DNA of 64,000 nucleotides, from NCBI GenBank assembly GCA_017307865.1, contig JAFKGE010000017.1, forward strand, positions 118,901 to 182,900, given 5' to 3'. Of this stretch, positions 35,161 to 45,648 are shown one piece after another (positions within the stretch are counted from its first letter, which is position 1; each line of letters starts with the position of its first letter). Made by a program: the position numbers and the translations under genes. The DNA comes from Burkholderiales bacterium. Lineage in GTDB: Bacteria; Pseudomonadota; Gammaproteobacteria; Burkholderiales; Burkholderiaceae_C. The notes under the pieces were generated by a model. It did not search any database, was not told the origin of the DNA, and saw nothing but the letters and a program-made list of their open reading frames with translations.

Positions 35161-35556
35161 TCAGTTGATGTAGTCGGGCTCGGGCCGGGCGCTGCCGGCC
35201 TGCGCACCCTGCACGGGCCGCGCGATCTCGGCCGGCGTCAGAATCCAGATCTCGCGCACCATGCCGGCGGCATCGCGCTGGTAATTGACGACGAAGCTCT
35301 TGCCGCGCAGCGTGCCGGTGAGCGCCACGCGGTTGTGCGCGTCGCGCACGCGCACGCCGGGCCCCAGGCGTTCGGTCTTGCCGTCGAGCTCGACCACGGG
35401 CGGCGCCGTGAAGGTGATGCCGCCGCGCTGCACCTTGGCCGGGAACAGGCGCTGCATCTGGGCCTGGGCGGCCAGCGGCAGCATGCCGGCCAAAGCCAGC
35501 GCGGCGCCTAGGGCCAACCGGCGTGGCTGGGAGAGGGGTTTCGAGCAGCGGTTCAT
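35161..35556 (-). CDS. Exported protein of unknown function
   Basis: A 131-residue protein with a clear Sec signal peptide (residues 1-32: basic RRLALGAALALAGMLPLAAQAQ, cleavage near AQA|Q). The mature part is about 99 residues and predicted to be beta-rich: FPAKVQRGGITFTAPPVVELDGKTERLGPGVRVRDAHNRVALTGTLRGKSFVVNYQRDAAGMVREIWILTP. It has no cysteine in the mature region and no lipobox. I do not recognise the family. It is 76 bases upstream of miaB on the same strand and diverges from the suf operon; a link to either is unproven. Confidence 0.75.
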   Translation of the reverse strand: MNRCSKPLSQPRRLALGAALALAGMLPLAAQAQMQRLFPAKVQRGGITFTAPPVVELDGKTERLGPGVRVRDAHNRVALTGTLRGKSFVVNYQRDAAGMVREIWILTPAEIARPVQGAQAGSARPEPDYIN

Positions 35557-35680
35557 GGTGTCTGTCCAGAGGCTGTGAAAGCAAACGTCAAACCGGGCAT
35601 TTTACGGGCTGCCTCGCCCGCCCGGCGGCCCCGGAGGGCGCCGCAAAGCCCGCAGCGCCAGTGCTGGCACCGCCCGACGA

Positions 35681-35709
35681 TGGGCAAAGCCGATAAAGTT
35701 GCATAAAAT
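35681..35709 (+). promoter_or_regulatory. Possible suf operon promoter
   Basis: TGGGCA (35681-35686), a 17-base spacer and TAAAAT (35704-35709) precede sufB by 34 bases. TGCATA occurs twice eleven bases apart (35700-35705 and 35711-35716), one helical turn, and may be a regulator site. No IscR consensus was recognised. Confidence 0.45.
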
Positions 35710-35743
35710 CTGCATATTTAAAACGCCCCACTCCCCAACGTTC

Positions 35744-37237
<1,494 letters not shown>

Positions 37238-37300
37238 TTTGAAAGCAAAAAATGGCTCTGGCGCCCGTGTATCAAGCGCGGGCAGCTATCAAAACAATAG
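37238..37300 (+). repeat. Dispersed repeat, copy 6 (between sufB and sufC)
   Basis: It begins directly after the sufB stop: GAAAGCAAAAAATGGCTCTG, then GCGCCCGTGTATCAAGCGCG and GGCAGCTATCAAAACAATAG. It ends 12 bases before the sufC start, so it fills almost the whole intergenic gap of this otherwise overlapping operon. Confidence 0.88.
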
Positions 37301-37312
37301 GACTTCTCCCTC

Positions 37313-38083
37313 ATGACCTCTTCCTCTCCCCTGCTGCAAGTGCGTGACCTGCGGGTCGAGGTGGGCGAGCGCACCGTGCTGCGCTCGGTCTCGCTGGACG
37401 TTCCCGCCGGCGCGCTGGTGGTGCTGATGGGCGCCAACGGCAGCGGCAAGAGCACGCTGGGCATGGCCCTGGCCGGCCACCCCAACTACCAGGTCACCGC
37501 CGGCAGCGCCCGCCTGGGCGATGCCGACCTGTTGGGCCTGCCGGCGCACGAGCGCGCCCGCGCCGGCCTGTTCCTGTCCTTCCAGTCGCCGCCCGACGTG
37601 CCGGGCGTCAAGAACAACCTGTTCATCCGCACCGCGCTCAACGCCGTGCGCGAGGCGCGCGGGCTGGAGCCGCAGGACGCGTTCGACTTCCTGTCCAGCG
37701 CCAAGCAGGGCGCCAAGCAGCTGGGCCTGCCCGAGGCCATGCTGGGCCGCCCGGTCAACGAGGGTTTTTCGGGCGGCGAGCGCAAGCGCAACGAACTGCT
37801 GCAGTTGTCGCTGCTGCAGCCGCGCCTGGCCCTGCTCGACGAGATCGACTCGGGCATGGACGTGGACGGCGTGCGCGCCGTGGTCGAGCTCGTGCAGCGC
37901 CTGCGCGCGCAGGGCACGGCCTTCATCGTCATCTCGCACTACCTGCAGATGATCGAGCAGCTGCAGCCCGACACCGTGCTGCGGCTGGACCAGGGCTGCA
38001 TCGCCGAAACCGGCGACATCGAGCTGGCGCGCCGCATCGCCCGCACCGGCTTCGCGCGCGCCGCCGCCACCGCGGAGGCCTGA
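37313..38083 (+). CDS. sufC: Fe-S assembly ATPase SufC
   Basis: ABC-type ATPase that drives SufBD conformational change, 256 residues. Walker A is [22 protein letters not shown] (about 38-59), the signature is FSGGERKRNELLQL (about 153-166) and Walker B is LALLDEIDSGMDVDGVR. The DEIDSGMDVD form is specific to SufC. It starts 75 bases after sufB because of the repeat, and is followed by sufD after two bases. Confidence 0.97.
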   Translation: MTSSSPLLQVRDLRVEVGERTVLRSVSLDVPAGALVVLMGANGSGKSTLGMALAGHPNYQVTAGSARLGDADLLGLPAHERARAGLFLSFQSPPDVPGVKNNLFIRTALNAVREARGLEPQDAFDFLSSAKQGAKQLGLPEAMLGRPVNEGFSGGERKRNELLQLSLLQPRLALLDEIDSGMDVDGVRAVVELVQRLRAQGTAFIVISHYLQMIEQLQPDTVLRLDQGCIAETGDIELARRIARTGFARAAATAEA

Positions 38084-38085
38084 GC

Positions 38086-39336
38086 ATGGACAGCGCCCGC
38101 GCCGACATCCTGGCGGCCGAAAGCCACCTGCAAGCGCACGGCTGGATCGGCCGCCACAACGAATCGTTCCGCCACCTGCCCCCGCCCGACTTGCCGACGT
38201 GGCAGGGCCAGCCGGCCACCGACGCCGCCTGCGACGCGCCCCCCCTGGCGGGCACCGGCTGGACGCTGCTGCCCATGGGCCAGACGCCGGCGCATGGCGT
38301 CGACGCCCGCTGGCTCGACGCGCTCGACCCGGCGCAGCGTGCCGAGCTGTTCGCCGGCCTGCCCCCGCCGGGCGAAGGCGGCGATGCCGCGCCCTTCGCC
38401 TGGGCCCACCGCGCCCTGTGCCGCCAGGGCCTGCGCCTGCGCGTGCAGGGCACGCCCGGCAAGGCGCCCGGCGAGCAGGACACCGTGTGGCTGCAGCTGC
38501 GCCACCAGCCGCGCGCGCAGGCCGAGGCGCCGCTGCTGGTGCTGGATGTGGACGAAGGCGTGCGCTGCATGCTGATCGAGTCGCACGAGCACGACCCCGC
38601 CGTGTGCGCCCACGGCCTGACGCAAAACCTGCACGTGCACATCCGGCTGGCGCGCGGCGCCCGGCTGCAGCACCTGCGCGTGGCCGCGCCCGGCCCGCAA
38701 GACCGCAGCGCCCACGTCGTGCACGCCACGCTGGCGGCCGACGCGCATTACGCCCAGGCGCTGGTCGCCACCGGCGGCAGCTATCACCTGCAGCGCTGCG
38801 TGGTTCAGCTGCAGGGCGCGGGCGCCGAGGCGCGCCACGCCGGCCTGCTGCTGGCCGGCGCGCAGGCCATCGACCACCACATCTTCAGCCGCCTGGACGC
38901 GCCGCGCACCACCAGCCAGGTCGAGGCCCTGGCCCTGGCCTCGGGCAGCGCCCGCGCGGTGGCCAATGCCTACACCCGCATCGCCGCCGGCAGCGACGAC
39001 GCCTCGGTGCGCCAGCGCCTGTCGGGCATCGCGCTGGACGGCCAGCCGCGCATGGTGCTGCGCCCGCACCTCGAAATCCTGCACGACCAGGTGCAGGCGG
39101 TGCACGGCGCCACCTGGGGCGCGCTGCCGGCCGACGCCCTGTTCTACGCCCGCCAGCGCGGCCTGGACGAGACCACCGCGCGCGCCCTCATCATCGACGG
39201 CATGGCGCGCGCCGTGCTGGAGCGCTGCCTGATTGATGCCGACGGCACCCGCCTGCTGACCGAATGGCTGGACAGCGGCTGGCTGCACCAGGCCATCGCC
39301 CGCCACCTGACCCTCAAGGAGCCCGCCCATGGGTGA
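38086..39336 (+). CDS. sufD: Fe-S assembly protein SufD
   Basis: Partner of SufB in the scaffold complex, 416 residues. The C-terminal half holds the beta-helix: TSQVEALALASGSARAVANAYTRIAAGSDDASVRQRLSGIALDGQPRMVLRPHLEILHDQVQAVHGATWGALPADALFYARQRGLDETTARALIIDGM. The N-terminus is divergent, as usual for SufD. It begins two bases after the sufC stop, and its 3' end overlaps sufS by eight bases, so translation is likely coupled. Confidence 0.94.
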   Translation: MDSARADILAAESHLQAHGWIGRHNESFRHLPPPDLPTWQGQPATDAACDAPPLAGTGWTLLPMGQTPAHGVDARWLDALDPAQRAELFAGLPPPGEGGDAAPFAWAHRALCRQGLRLRVQGTPGKAPGEQDTVWLQLRHQPRAQAEAPLLVLDVDEGVRCMLIESHEHDPAVCAHGLTQNLHVHIRLARGARLQHLRVAAPGPQDRSAHVVHATLAADAHYAQALVATGGSYHLQRCVVQLQGAGAEARHAGLLLAGAQAIDHHIFSRLDAPRTTSQVEALALASGSARAVANAYTRIAAGSDDASVRQRLSGIALDGQPRMVLRPHLEILHDQVQAVHGATWGALPADALFYARQRGLDETTARALIIDGMARAVLERCLIDADGTRLLTEWLDSGWLHQAIARHLTLKEPAHG

Positions 39337-40594
39337 AGCCCACGCCTTCCTGCACGACGGCGCGCTGAACGTGCCGGCCCTGCGCGCGCAGTTTCCGGTG
39401 CTGGCGCAGGCGGTGCATGGCGCACCGCTGGCCTACCTGGACAACGGCGCCACCACCCAGATGCCGCTGGCGGTGCTGGAGGCCATGCGCGTCTTCGAGA
39501 CGCGCGACCGCGCCAACATCCACCGCGGCGTGCACACGCTGAGCCAGCGCGCCACCGACGACTTCGAGGCCGCGCGCGCCGTGCTCAAGCGCTTCATCGG
39601 CGCCGGAGCCGAGCACGAGCTGGTCTTCACCTCGGGCACCACCGAGTCGCTCAACCTCGTCGCCCAGGGCCTGTGGCTGGGCGGCGCGGGCAAGGCCTGG
39701 CTGCGCGCGGGCGACGAGATCATCGTGAGCGGCCTGGAGCACCACGCCAACCTGATCCCCTGGCAGCAGGCGGCGCAGGCCAGCGGCGCCAGGCTGCTCG
39801 TGCTGCGCCCCGACGCCGCAGGCCGCCTGCACACGGCCGATCTGCAGCGCCTGCTGACCGAGCGCACGCGCGTGTTTGCCGTGACGGCCGGGGCCAACGC
39901 GACCGGCGAGCGCCCACCCTATGAAGAGATGCTGCTGCTGGCCACGCAAGCCGGCGCGCTCACCGTGCTGGACGCCGCGCAGGCGGCCAGCCACGCCGTG
40001 CCCAAGCTGTCCGCCCTGGCCTGCGACTTCATGGCCTTCTCGGGCCACAAGATGTACGGGCCCATGGGCACCGGCGTGCTGGCCGGCCGGCGCGCGGCGC
40101 TGGAGCGCCTGCACCCGCTGCGCCTGGGCGGCGACATGGTCGAGTGGGTCAAATACGACAGCGCCTGCTATGCCGCCCTGCCCGCCCGGCTGGAAGGCGG
40201 CACGCCCAACGTGGGCGGCGCCGTCGGCCTGGCGGCCGCCGCGCAGTTCATCGACCAGGTGGGGCGCGCAGCCATCGACGCCCACGTGCACGCCCTGCGC
40301 GCGCAGGCGGTGGCGGGCCTGGCGGCGATCGAGGGCGTCACCGTGCTGGCGCCGCACGCCACCGATGCGGCCCTGCTGTCCTTCGTGGCGCGCGACGTAC
40401 ACCCGCACGACATCGGCACCCTGCTGGACGAGCAGGGCATTGCCGTGCGCACCGGCCACCACTGCGCCCAGCCGCTGATCGACCACCTGGGCCTGGGGCC
40501 CACCACGCGCGCCTCGTTCGCGGTCTACAACACGCCCGAGGAGGTGGAGCGCCTGGTCGCTGGTGTCGCGCGCGCGCTGGAGGTCCTGCGATGA
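39329..40594 (+). CDS. sufS: Cysteine desulfurase SufS
   Basis: PLP enzyme that takes sulfur from cysteine for cluster assembly, 421 residues, class V aminotransferase fold. It has YLDNGATTQMPLAVLEAM at the N-terminus, HANLIPWQQAA, the Schiff-base lysine in AFSGHKMYGPMGTGVLAG (about residue 241), and the persulfide Cys in VRTGHHCAQPLIDHLG near residue 379. The class II loop and its pairing with sufU indicate SufS rather than IscS. It overlaps sufD by eight bases and sufU by four. Confidence 0.96.
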   Translation: MGEAHAFLHDGALNVPALRAQFPVLAQAVHGAPLAYLDNGATTQMPLAVLEAMRVFETRDRANIHRGVHTLSQRATDDFEAARAVLKRFIGAGAEHELVFTSGTTESLNLVAQGLWLGGAGKAWLRAGDEIIVSGLEHHANLIPWQQAAQASGARLLVLRPDAAGRLHTADLQRLLTERTRVFAVTAGANATGERPPYEEMLLLATQAGALTVLDAAQAASHAVPKLSALACDFMAFSGHKMYGPMGTGVLAGRRAALERLHPLRLGGDMVEWVKYDSACYAALPARLEGGTPNVGGAVGLAAAAQFIDQVGRAAIDAHVHALRAQAVAGLAAIEGVTVLAPHATDAALLSFVARDVHPHDIGTLLDEQGIAVRTGHHCAQPLIDHLGLGPTTRASFAVYNTPEEVERLVAGVARALEVLR

Positions 40595-41064
40595 GCAGCG
40601 CCGAGAACGATCTCTATCAAGAGGTGGTGCTGGAGCACAAGCGCGCGCCGCGCAACTTCGGCCACCTGCCCCATCCCACGCACCAGGCGCAAGGCACCAA
40701 CCCCTCGTGCGGCGACCGCATCGCCGTCGAGCTGGACCTGCAGGGCGATCGGGTGGCGGACATCCGTTTCACCGGCCACGCCTGCGCCATCTGCATGGCC
40801 TCCACCTCGATGATGACCGAGGCCGTCAAGGGCCGCGACGTCGCCGCCGCCAAGGCCTTGCAGCAGCACTTTCGCGCCGTGCTGACGGGCGAGGAAGAGC
40901 CCGAGGAAGCCCCGCTGGGCAAGCTGATCAGCCTGGCCGGCGTGCGCCAGTACCCCAGCCGCATCAAGTGCGCGCTGCTGGGCTGGCACGCGCTGATGCA
41001 CGCCATCGCACAAGACGGTTCGGGCAGCACCGAGACCGTCATTTCGGACCAGGAGCCCGTTTGA
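40591..41064 (+). CDS. sufU: SufU sulfur-transfer protein
   Basis: IscU-fold protein of 157 residues that accepts sulfur from SufS. The three Cys/Asp metal-ligand regions are NPSCGDRIAVELDL (about 38-51), FTGHACAICMASTSMM (about 60-75) and SRIKCALLGWHALMHA (about 128-143). The spacing, with an insertion of about 20 residues between the second and third Cys relative to IscU, matches SufU. The start ATGA overlaps the sufS stop. SufE, the usual proteobacterial sulfur acceptor, is not present here. Confidence 0.92.
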   Translation: MSSAENDLYQEVVLEHKRAPRNFGHLPHPTHQAQGTNPSCGDRIAVELDLQGDRVADIRFTGHACAICMASTSMMTEAVKGRDVAAAKALQQHFRAVLTGEEEPEEAPLGKLISLAGVRQYPSRIKCALLGWHALMHAIAQDGSGSTETVISDQEPV

Positions 41065-41615
41065 TGAGACGCAACCGCGAAACCGTGCTGGTGCGCCGCA
41101 CGGTGCAGGTCGAGCTGGTGCCCGCGGGCACGCCGGTCGAGCTGGAAGAAGGCACCTGGGCCGAGGTGACGCAGGCGCTGGGCTCGTCCTTCACCCTGCT
41201 GGTCGAGGGGCAGCTGGTGCGCCTGCGCGGCAGCGACGCCGACGCCATTGGCAAGACCGACCCGACGCCCGTCATCGACCATGGCGACGTGCAGGCCAGC
41301 GACGTCGAGCCCCTGGTGTGGGAGGCGCTGCGCACCTGTTATGACCCCGAGATCCCGATCAACATCGTCGACCTGGGCCTGGTTTACCGCTGCGAGCTGC
41401 TGCCCTTTGCCGAGGAAGAGGGCAAGCTGCACGTGGTGATCGACATGACCCTGACGGCCCCCGGCTGCGGCATGGGCGAGGTGATTGCCAACGAGGTCAA
41501 CGAGAAGGTGCTGAACCTGCCGCGTGTCGAAGAATGCACCGTCAACATCGTGTTCGACCCGCCCTGGGACCGCTCGATGATGACCGAGGAAGCCAAGCTG
41601 GCGCTGGGGCTTTGA
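41064..41615 (+). CDS. sufT: SufT-type Fe-S assembly factor (DUF59)
   Basis: A 183-residue protein with a C-terminal MIP18/DUF59 domain: VWEALRTCYDPEIPINIVDLGLVYRCELL, then VIDMTLTAPGCGMGEVIANEVNEKVLNLPRVEECTVNIVFDPPWDRSMMTEEAKLALGL. The added 80-residue N-terminus (RRTVQVELVPAGTPVELEEGTWAEVTQALGSSFTLLVEGQLVRL) is the SufT form. It works in Fe-S maturation, especially when demand is high. It starts in the stop of sufU (TGATG) and is the last gene of the operon; a palindrome follows. Confidence 0.93.
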   Translation: MRRNRETVLVRRTVQVELVPAGTPVELEEGTWAEVTQALGSSFTLLVEGQLVRLRGSDADAIGKTDPTPVIDHGDVQASDVEPLVWEALRTCYDPEIPINIVDLGLVYRCELLPFAEEEGKLHVVIDMTLTAPGCGMGEVIANEVNEKVLNLPRVEECTVNIVFDPPWDRSMMTEEAKLALGL

Positions 41616-41649
41616 CGCTTGGGCGCGCGCGCCACGAAACCACAAAACC

Positions 41650-41669
41650 ATGGGGGCCGCGGCCCCCAT
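41650..41669. terminator. Possible bidirectional terminator
   Basis: A 20-base perfect palindrome (ATGGGGGCCG / CGGCCCCCAT) lies between the convergent sufT and nnrS genes. A-rich sequence on the left and TTT on the right give weak U-runs in both directions. Confidence 0.65.
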
Positions 41670-41693
41670 TTGCATGTCCAGGGTCGGCCGGCT

Positions 41694-42902
41694 TCAACCG
41701 TCCTTGCCGTCCAGCCGCGTCTGGGTCAGCCAGGGCACGTAGATCAGCAGGTAGATCAAAAACGCCAGCCCCCACAGGCCCGACGCCAGCAACAGCGCCT
41801 GCGTGTAGACCGCCGGCACGGCCGCCGGCAGCAGCACCCGCACTACGGCGGCGGCCAGCACCAGGGCGTAGGCCAGGGTCTCGCCCCACGAGGTCTTCAG
41901 CGGCCGCCCGGTGTGCCCGCGCGCGGTGCGCGTGATCATGCCGATGATCAGCCCGCCCACGGCGCCGACGGCAAAGGCGTGCACCGCCAGCGCCTCGGCC
42001 ACCCAGCCGGCCTGCGCCGCGGCCAGCAGCGCAAAGCCGATCGGCAGCCAAGCATAGGCCCCATGCAAAATCCACAGGATGGGCCGCGTCAGCGTGACCT
42101 GCGGCTTCCACATCGCCAGCCGCAGCGCGTGCAGCACGGCCGCCAGCGCGCACAGCAGCCCGACCAGGCCGGCCGGCGCGCCGCACACCCACGCCGCCAG
42201 CGCCAGCGCGGTGGCGGCCAGCACGCTCCACTCCAGCGGCCGAGGCACGCTGTTCTTCAGCCCCGGCGTCACGTTGCGGGTGAACACCGGCACCACGCGC
42301 CCCGCCATCACGCTGATCACCATCAGGATCAGCGCCAGCCCGGCGTACAGGGGCCTGGCGGCGGGCACCGCCAGCACGCCCATCACGCTCAGGTGAAACA
42401 CCGCGTTGGCCGCCGCCATCAGCAGCAGCAGCGAGAGCAGCGGAATGTTGCGCCGGTTGCCGGCCTTGACCAGGATGCGCAGCAGCAGCACCGCCACCAC
42501 GGGCAGCAAGGCGAAGTCCAGCACCGCGAACAACGCGTAGGGCCCCGTCAGCGCCGCCAGGCGCGCCGCCAGCCACAGCACCGCCAGGGCGGCCAGCAGC
42601 GGCCCGCGCGGGGTTTCCAGGCCCGTCCAGGCGCGCACCCCGGTCAGCAGAAAGCCGATGATGACGCCGGCCGCAAAGCCGAACACCATCTCGTGGCCAT
42701 GCCACAGCAGGGCCGGCAGCGCGAACGCGGTGTGGGCATGGCCCAGGAAGACGGCCACCCACAGCGGCACCGACACGCAGGCCAGCAGCGCCGCGCCCAG
42801 GTAAAACGGCCGAAAACCGAGCCGAAACAGCGGCCAGCCGCGCAGCGCGGGAGCCGGCGCCGACCCGGCGACGGGGATGGAAGAAGCGGAGCGTTGGTTC
42901 AT
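41694..42902 (-). CDS. nnrS: NnrS family heme-copper membrane protein
   Basis: Inner-membrane protein of about twelve helices, 402 residues from ATG 42902. NnrS proteins contain heme and copper and protect against nitric oxide or related nitrosative stress. Signatures: FRLGFRPFYLGAALLACVSVPLW, HGHEMVFGFAAGVIIGFLLTGVRAWTG and HAFAVGAVGGLIIGMITRTARGHTGR with the conserved His residues. A start at 42956 is possible; neither has a clear ribosome site, though TATATAAA lies just upstream of the longer form. No denitrification gene is adjacent. It diverges from nrdJ. Confidence 0.92.
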   Translation of the reverse strand: MNQRSASSIPVAGSAPAPALRGWPLFRLGFRPFYLGAALLACVSVPLWVAVFLGHAHTAFALPALLWHGHEMVFGFAAGVIIGFLLTGVRAWTGLETPRGPLLAALAVLWLAARLAALTGPYALFAVLDFALLPVVAVLLLRILVKAGNRRNIPLLSLLLLMAAANAVFHLSVMGVLAVPAARPLYAGLALILMVISVMAGRVVPVFTRNVTPGLKNSVPRPLEWSVLAATALALAAWVCGAPAGLVGLLCALAAVLHALRLAMWKPQVTLTRPILWILHGAYAWLPIGFALLAAAQAGWVAEALAVHAFAVGAVGGLIIGMITRTARGHTGRPLKTSWGETLAYALVLAAAVVRVLLPAAVPAVYTQALLLASGLWGLAFLIYLLIYVPWLTQTRLDGKDG

Positions 42903-43170
42903 GTAACGGGCGCGAAAAGTGCGCTTGGAGACGGCGCGCAGGCCGAGATGGCTCATTTTTATATAGCGGGGCGTTGGACGCCAGAAGAATCATTTTGAGC
43001 ACGTGTTCAGTAAGGTTGCTGGACGATCGCCGGCGGCCCGCCGTCCTGCGCGAAAACCCCGAGCCGAAACACCGCCGGTCTTTCGGATTCCGAACTGCAA
43101 CAGTGCAAGAATGATGCTTTTGGCTGCCGGACCGCTGGGCTCCGGCAACGTCGACCGAGGAGTTCACCCC

Positions 43171-45642
43171 ATGAAAAGAGACCCGCTGCCCCAGGCGCAG
43201 CGCCCACTCGCCGCCCAGTCCATCGGCGCCGACGTGCTGGCGGAAAAATACTTCAAGCCCGGCGAGCACTCCCTCGAGCAGCTCTATGGCCGCGTCGCCC
43301 GCGCACTGGCCAGCGTCGAAAAGCCCGAGCTGCGCGCCGAATGGGAAAGCCGGTTCCTGAGCAACCTGCACGCCGGTGCCATCGGTGCGGGCCGCATCAT
43401 GAGCGCGGCCGGCACCGACATCCAGGCCACGCTGATCAACTGCTTCGTGCAGCCGGTGGGCGATGCCATCCAGGGGCGCGACGCCGACGGCTACCCCGGC
43501 ATCTACGAAGCGCTGCGCGAGGCCGCCGAGACCATGCGCCGCGGCGGCGGCGTGGGCTACGACTTCTCGCGCATCCGGCCCAAGGGCGCCTTCGTCAAGG
43601 GCACGCACTCGTACGCCAGCGGGCCGTGCAGCTACATGAACGTGTTCGACCAGTCGTGCTCGACGGTCGAGAGCGCCGGCAGCCGCCGCGGCGCGCAGAT
43701 GGGCGTGCTGCGCATCGACCACCCCGACGTGCTGGAATTCATCACTGCCAAGCGCACGCCCGGGCGCTGGAACAATTTCAACGTCTCGGTGGGCGTGTCC
43801 GACGCCTTCATGAAGGCCGTGGCCGACGGCACCGCGTGGGAGCTGGTGCACCGGGCCGAGCCGGGCCCGAAGGTCAAGGATCAGGGCGCCCATCAGCGCG
43901 CCGACGGCCAGTGGGTGTACCGCAGCGTGCCCGCGCGCGAGCTGTGGGACACCATCATGACCTCGGCCTACGACTTTGCCGAGCCGGGCATCCTGTTTCT
44001 GGACCAGATCGGGCGCGACAACAACCTCAACTACACCGAGAAGATCGAGGCCACCAACCCCTGCGGCGAGCAGCCCCTGCCGCCCTACGGCTGCTGCGAC
44101 CTGGGCCCCATCATCCTGACCCACTTCGTGCGCCACCCCTTTGGCGTGGGCGGCGAGGCCAGCTTCGACTTCGACGCCTTCGAGCAGGTGGTGGCCACCC
44201 AGGTGCGCGCGCTCGACAACGTGCTGGACGTCACCTACTGGCCGCTGCAGCAGCAGCGCGACGAGGCGGCCGCCAAGCGCCGCATCGGCGTGGGCTTCAC
44301 CGGCCTGGGCAACACGCTGACCCTGCTCAAGCTGCGCTACGACCGCGAGGACGGCCGCCAGATGGCGGCCGAGATCGGCCGGCGCATGCGCGACGCGGCC
44401 TACCGCGCCTCGGTCGAGTTAGCCCGCGAGAAGGGCGCCTTCCCCAAGTTCAAGGCCGATGGCTACCTGGCCCAGGGCACCTTCGCCAGTCGCCTGCCGG
44501 ATGACATCCAGGCGGCCATCCGCCAGCACGGCATCCGCAACAGCCACCTGCTGTCGATCGCGCCCACCGGCACCGTCAGCCTGGCCTTTGCCGACAACGC
44601 CTCCAACGGCATCGAGCCGGCCTTCAGCTGGGGCTACAAGCGCAACAAGCGCGAGGGCGACGGCAGCACCAGCAGCTACATGGTCGAAGACCATGCCTTC
44701 CGCCTGTACCGCGAATTGGTGGACGCCAGCGTCACCACCGACGACGTGGCCGGCAAGCTGCCCGCCTACTTCGTCAACGCGCTGCAGATGAGCGCGCAAG
44801 AGCACGTGGCCATGATGCAGGCGGTGCAGCCCTACGTGGACACCTCCATCAGCAAGACCGTCAACATCCCCGAGGACTATCCGTTCGAGGACTTCAAGGA
44901 CCTGTACCGCCAGGCCTGGCAAGCCGGCCTGAAGGGCCTGGCCACCTACCGGCCCAACAGCATTTTGGGTGCGGTGCTGGAGACCACGTCGACCAAGAAG
45001 CCCGAGCCCCAGGCCGCGCCGGTGCCCGCCTACGACCCGATGCGCACCGTGATCGAAAAGCGCCCGGCCGGCGGCCTGCCGGCCGTGGCCGAGAAGATCG
45101 AGTACTGGACCAGCGAAGGCCAGCAGCGCCTGTACCTGATCGTCACCTTCCTGCCCGTGCCCGCGGCCGACGGCAAGGGCACGATCGAGCGCGCCATCGA
45201 GTTCTTCATGCCAGTGGGCCAAAGCAGCGAGTCGCAGCAGTGGATCACCGCCACCATGCGCATGCTGAGCCTGGCCGCGCGCGGCGGCTTTCTGGATCGG
45301 GCGCTGTCGGACATGCGCAAGGTCACCTGGGACCGCGGCCCGGTGCGCCTGGGCACCTACGAGAAGGCCGACGGCACCCACGTGCCGCGCTGGCACGACA
45401 GCGAGGTGGCGGCCATCGGCTATGCGGTCGAAAACCTCATCGCGCGCCGCGCCGAGGCGGCCCAGGCCTCGCTGTTCGAGCCCGACGAGATGCTGTCGGC
45501 CGAGCCGGCTGCCGACTCATCGCCCGCGGCCCCCGGCGTGATGGCCGGCAAGAAGTGCCCCGAATGCGGCGCGCACGCCATGATCCGCAAGGACGGCTGC
45601 GACTACTGCACGCACTGCGGCTTTGTCGGCAGCTGCGGGTAG
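43171..45642 (+). CDS. nrdJ: B12-dependent ribonucleotide reductase
   Basis: Class II adenosylcobalamin-dependent ribonucleotide reductase, 823 residues, making deoxynucleotides with or without oxygen. Landmarks: MSAAGTDIQATLINCFVQPVGDA, MRRGGGVGYDFSRIRPKGA, the active-site NPCGEQPLPPYGCCDLG (about 286-302), and SIAPTGTVSLAFADNASNGIEPAFSW. The C-terminal zinc ribbon KKCPECGAHAMIRKDGCDYCTHCGFVGSC carries the redox cysteines. GAGGAG precedes ATG 43171 by eight bases. No cobalamin riboswitch was recognised in the 268-base gap to nnrS. The next gene starts six bases after its stop. Confidence 0.93.
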   Translation: MKRDPLPQAQRPLAAQSIGADVLAEKYFKPGEHSLEQLYGRVARALASVEKPELRAEWESRFLSNLHAGAIGAGRIMSAAGTDIQATLINCFVQPVGDAIQGRDADGYPGIYEALREAAETMRRGGGVGYDFSRIRPKGAFVKGTHSYASGPCSYMNVFDQSCSTVESAGSRRGAQMGVLRIDHPDVLEFITAKRTPGRWNNFNVSVGVSDAFMKAVADGTAWELVHRAEPGPKVKDQGAHQRADGQWVYRSVPARELWDTIMTSAYDFAEPGILFLDQIGRDNNLNYTEKIEATNPCGEQPLPPYGCCDLGPIILTHFVRHPFGVGGEASFDFDAFEQVVATQVRALDNVLDVTYWPLQQQRDEAAAKRRIGVGFTGLGNTLTLLKLRYDREDGRQMAAEIGRRMRDAAYRASVELAREKGAFPKFKADGYLAQGTFASRLPDDIQAAIRQHGIRNSHLLSIAPTGTVSLAFADNASNGIEPAFSWGYKRNKREGDGSTSSYMVEDHAFRLYRELVDASVTTDDVAGKLPAYFVNALQMSAQEHVAMMQAVQPYVDTSISKTVNIPEDYPFEDFKDLYRQAWQAGLKGLATYRPNSILGAVLETTSTKKPEPQAAPVPAYDPMRTVIEKRPAGGLPAVAEKIEYWTSEGQQRLYLIVTFLPVPAADGKGTIERAIEFFMPVGQSSESQQWITATMRMLSLAARGGFLDRALSDMRKVTWDRGPVRLGTYEKADGTHVPRWHDSEVAAIGYAVENLIARRAEAAQASLFEPDEMLSAEPAADSSPAAPGVMAGKKCPECGAHAMIRKDGCDYCTHCGFVGSCG

Positions 45643-45648
45643 GCCGCC

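Noticed and set aside
42957..43170. Possible FNR/Dnr site near 42995 and cobalamin riboswitch before nrdJ
   Set aside because: TGA and TCA half-sites are eight bases apart rather than six, and no B12-box or conserved riboswitch stems were found.
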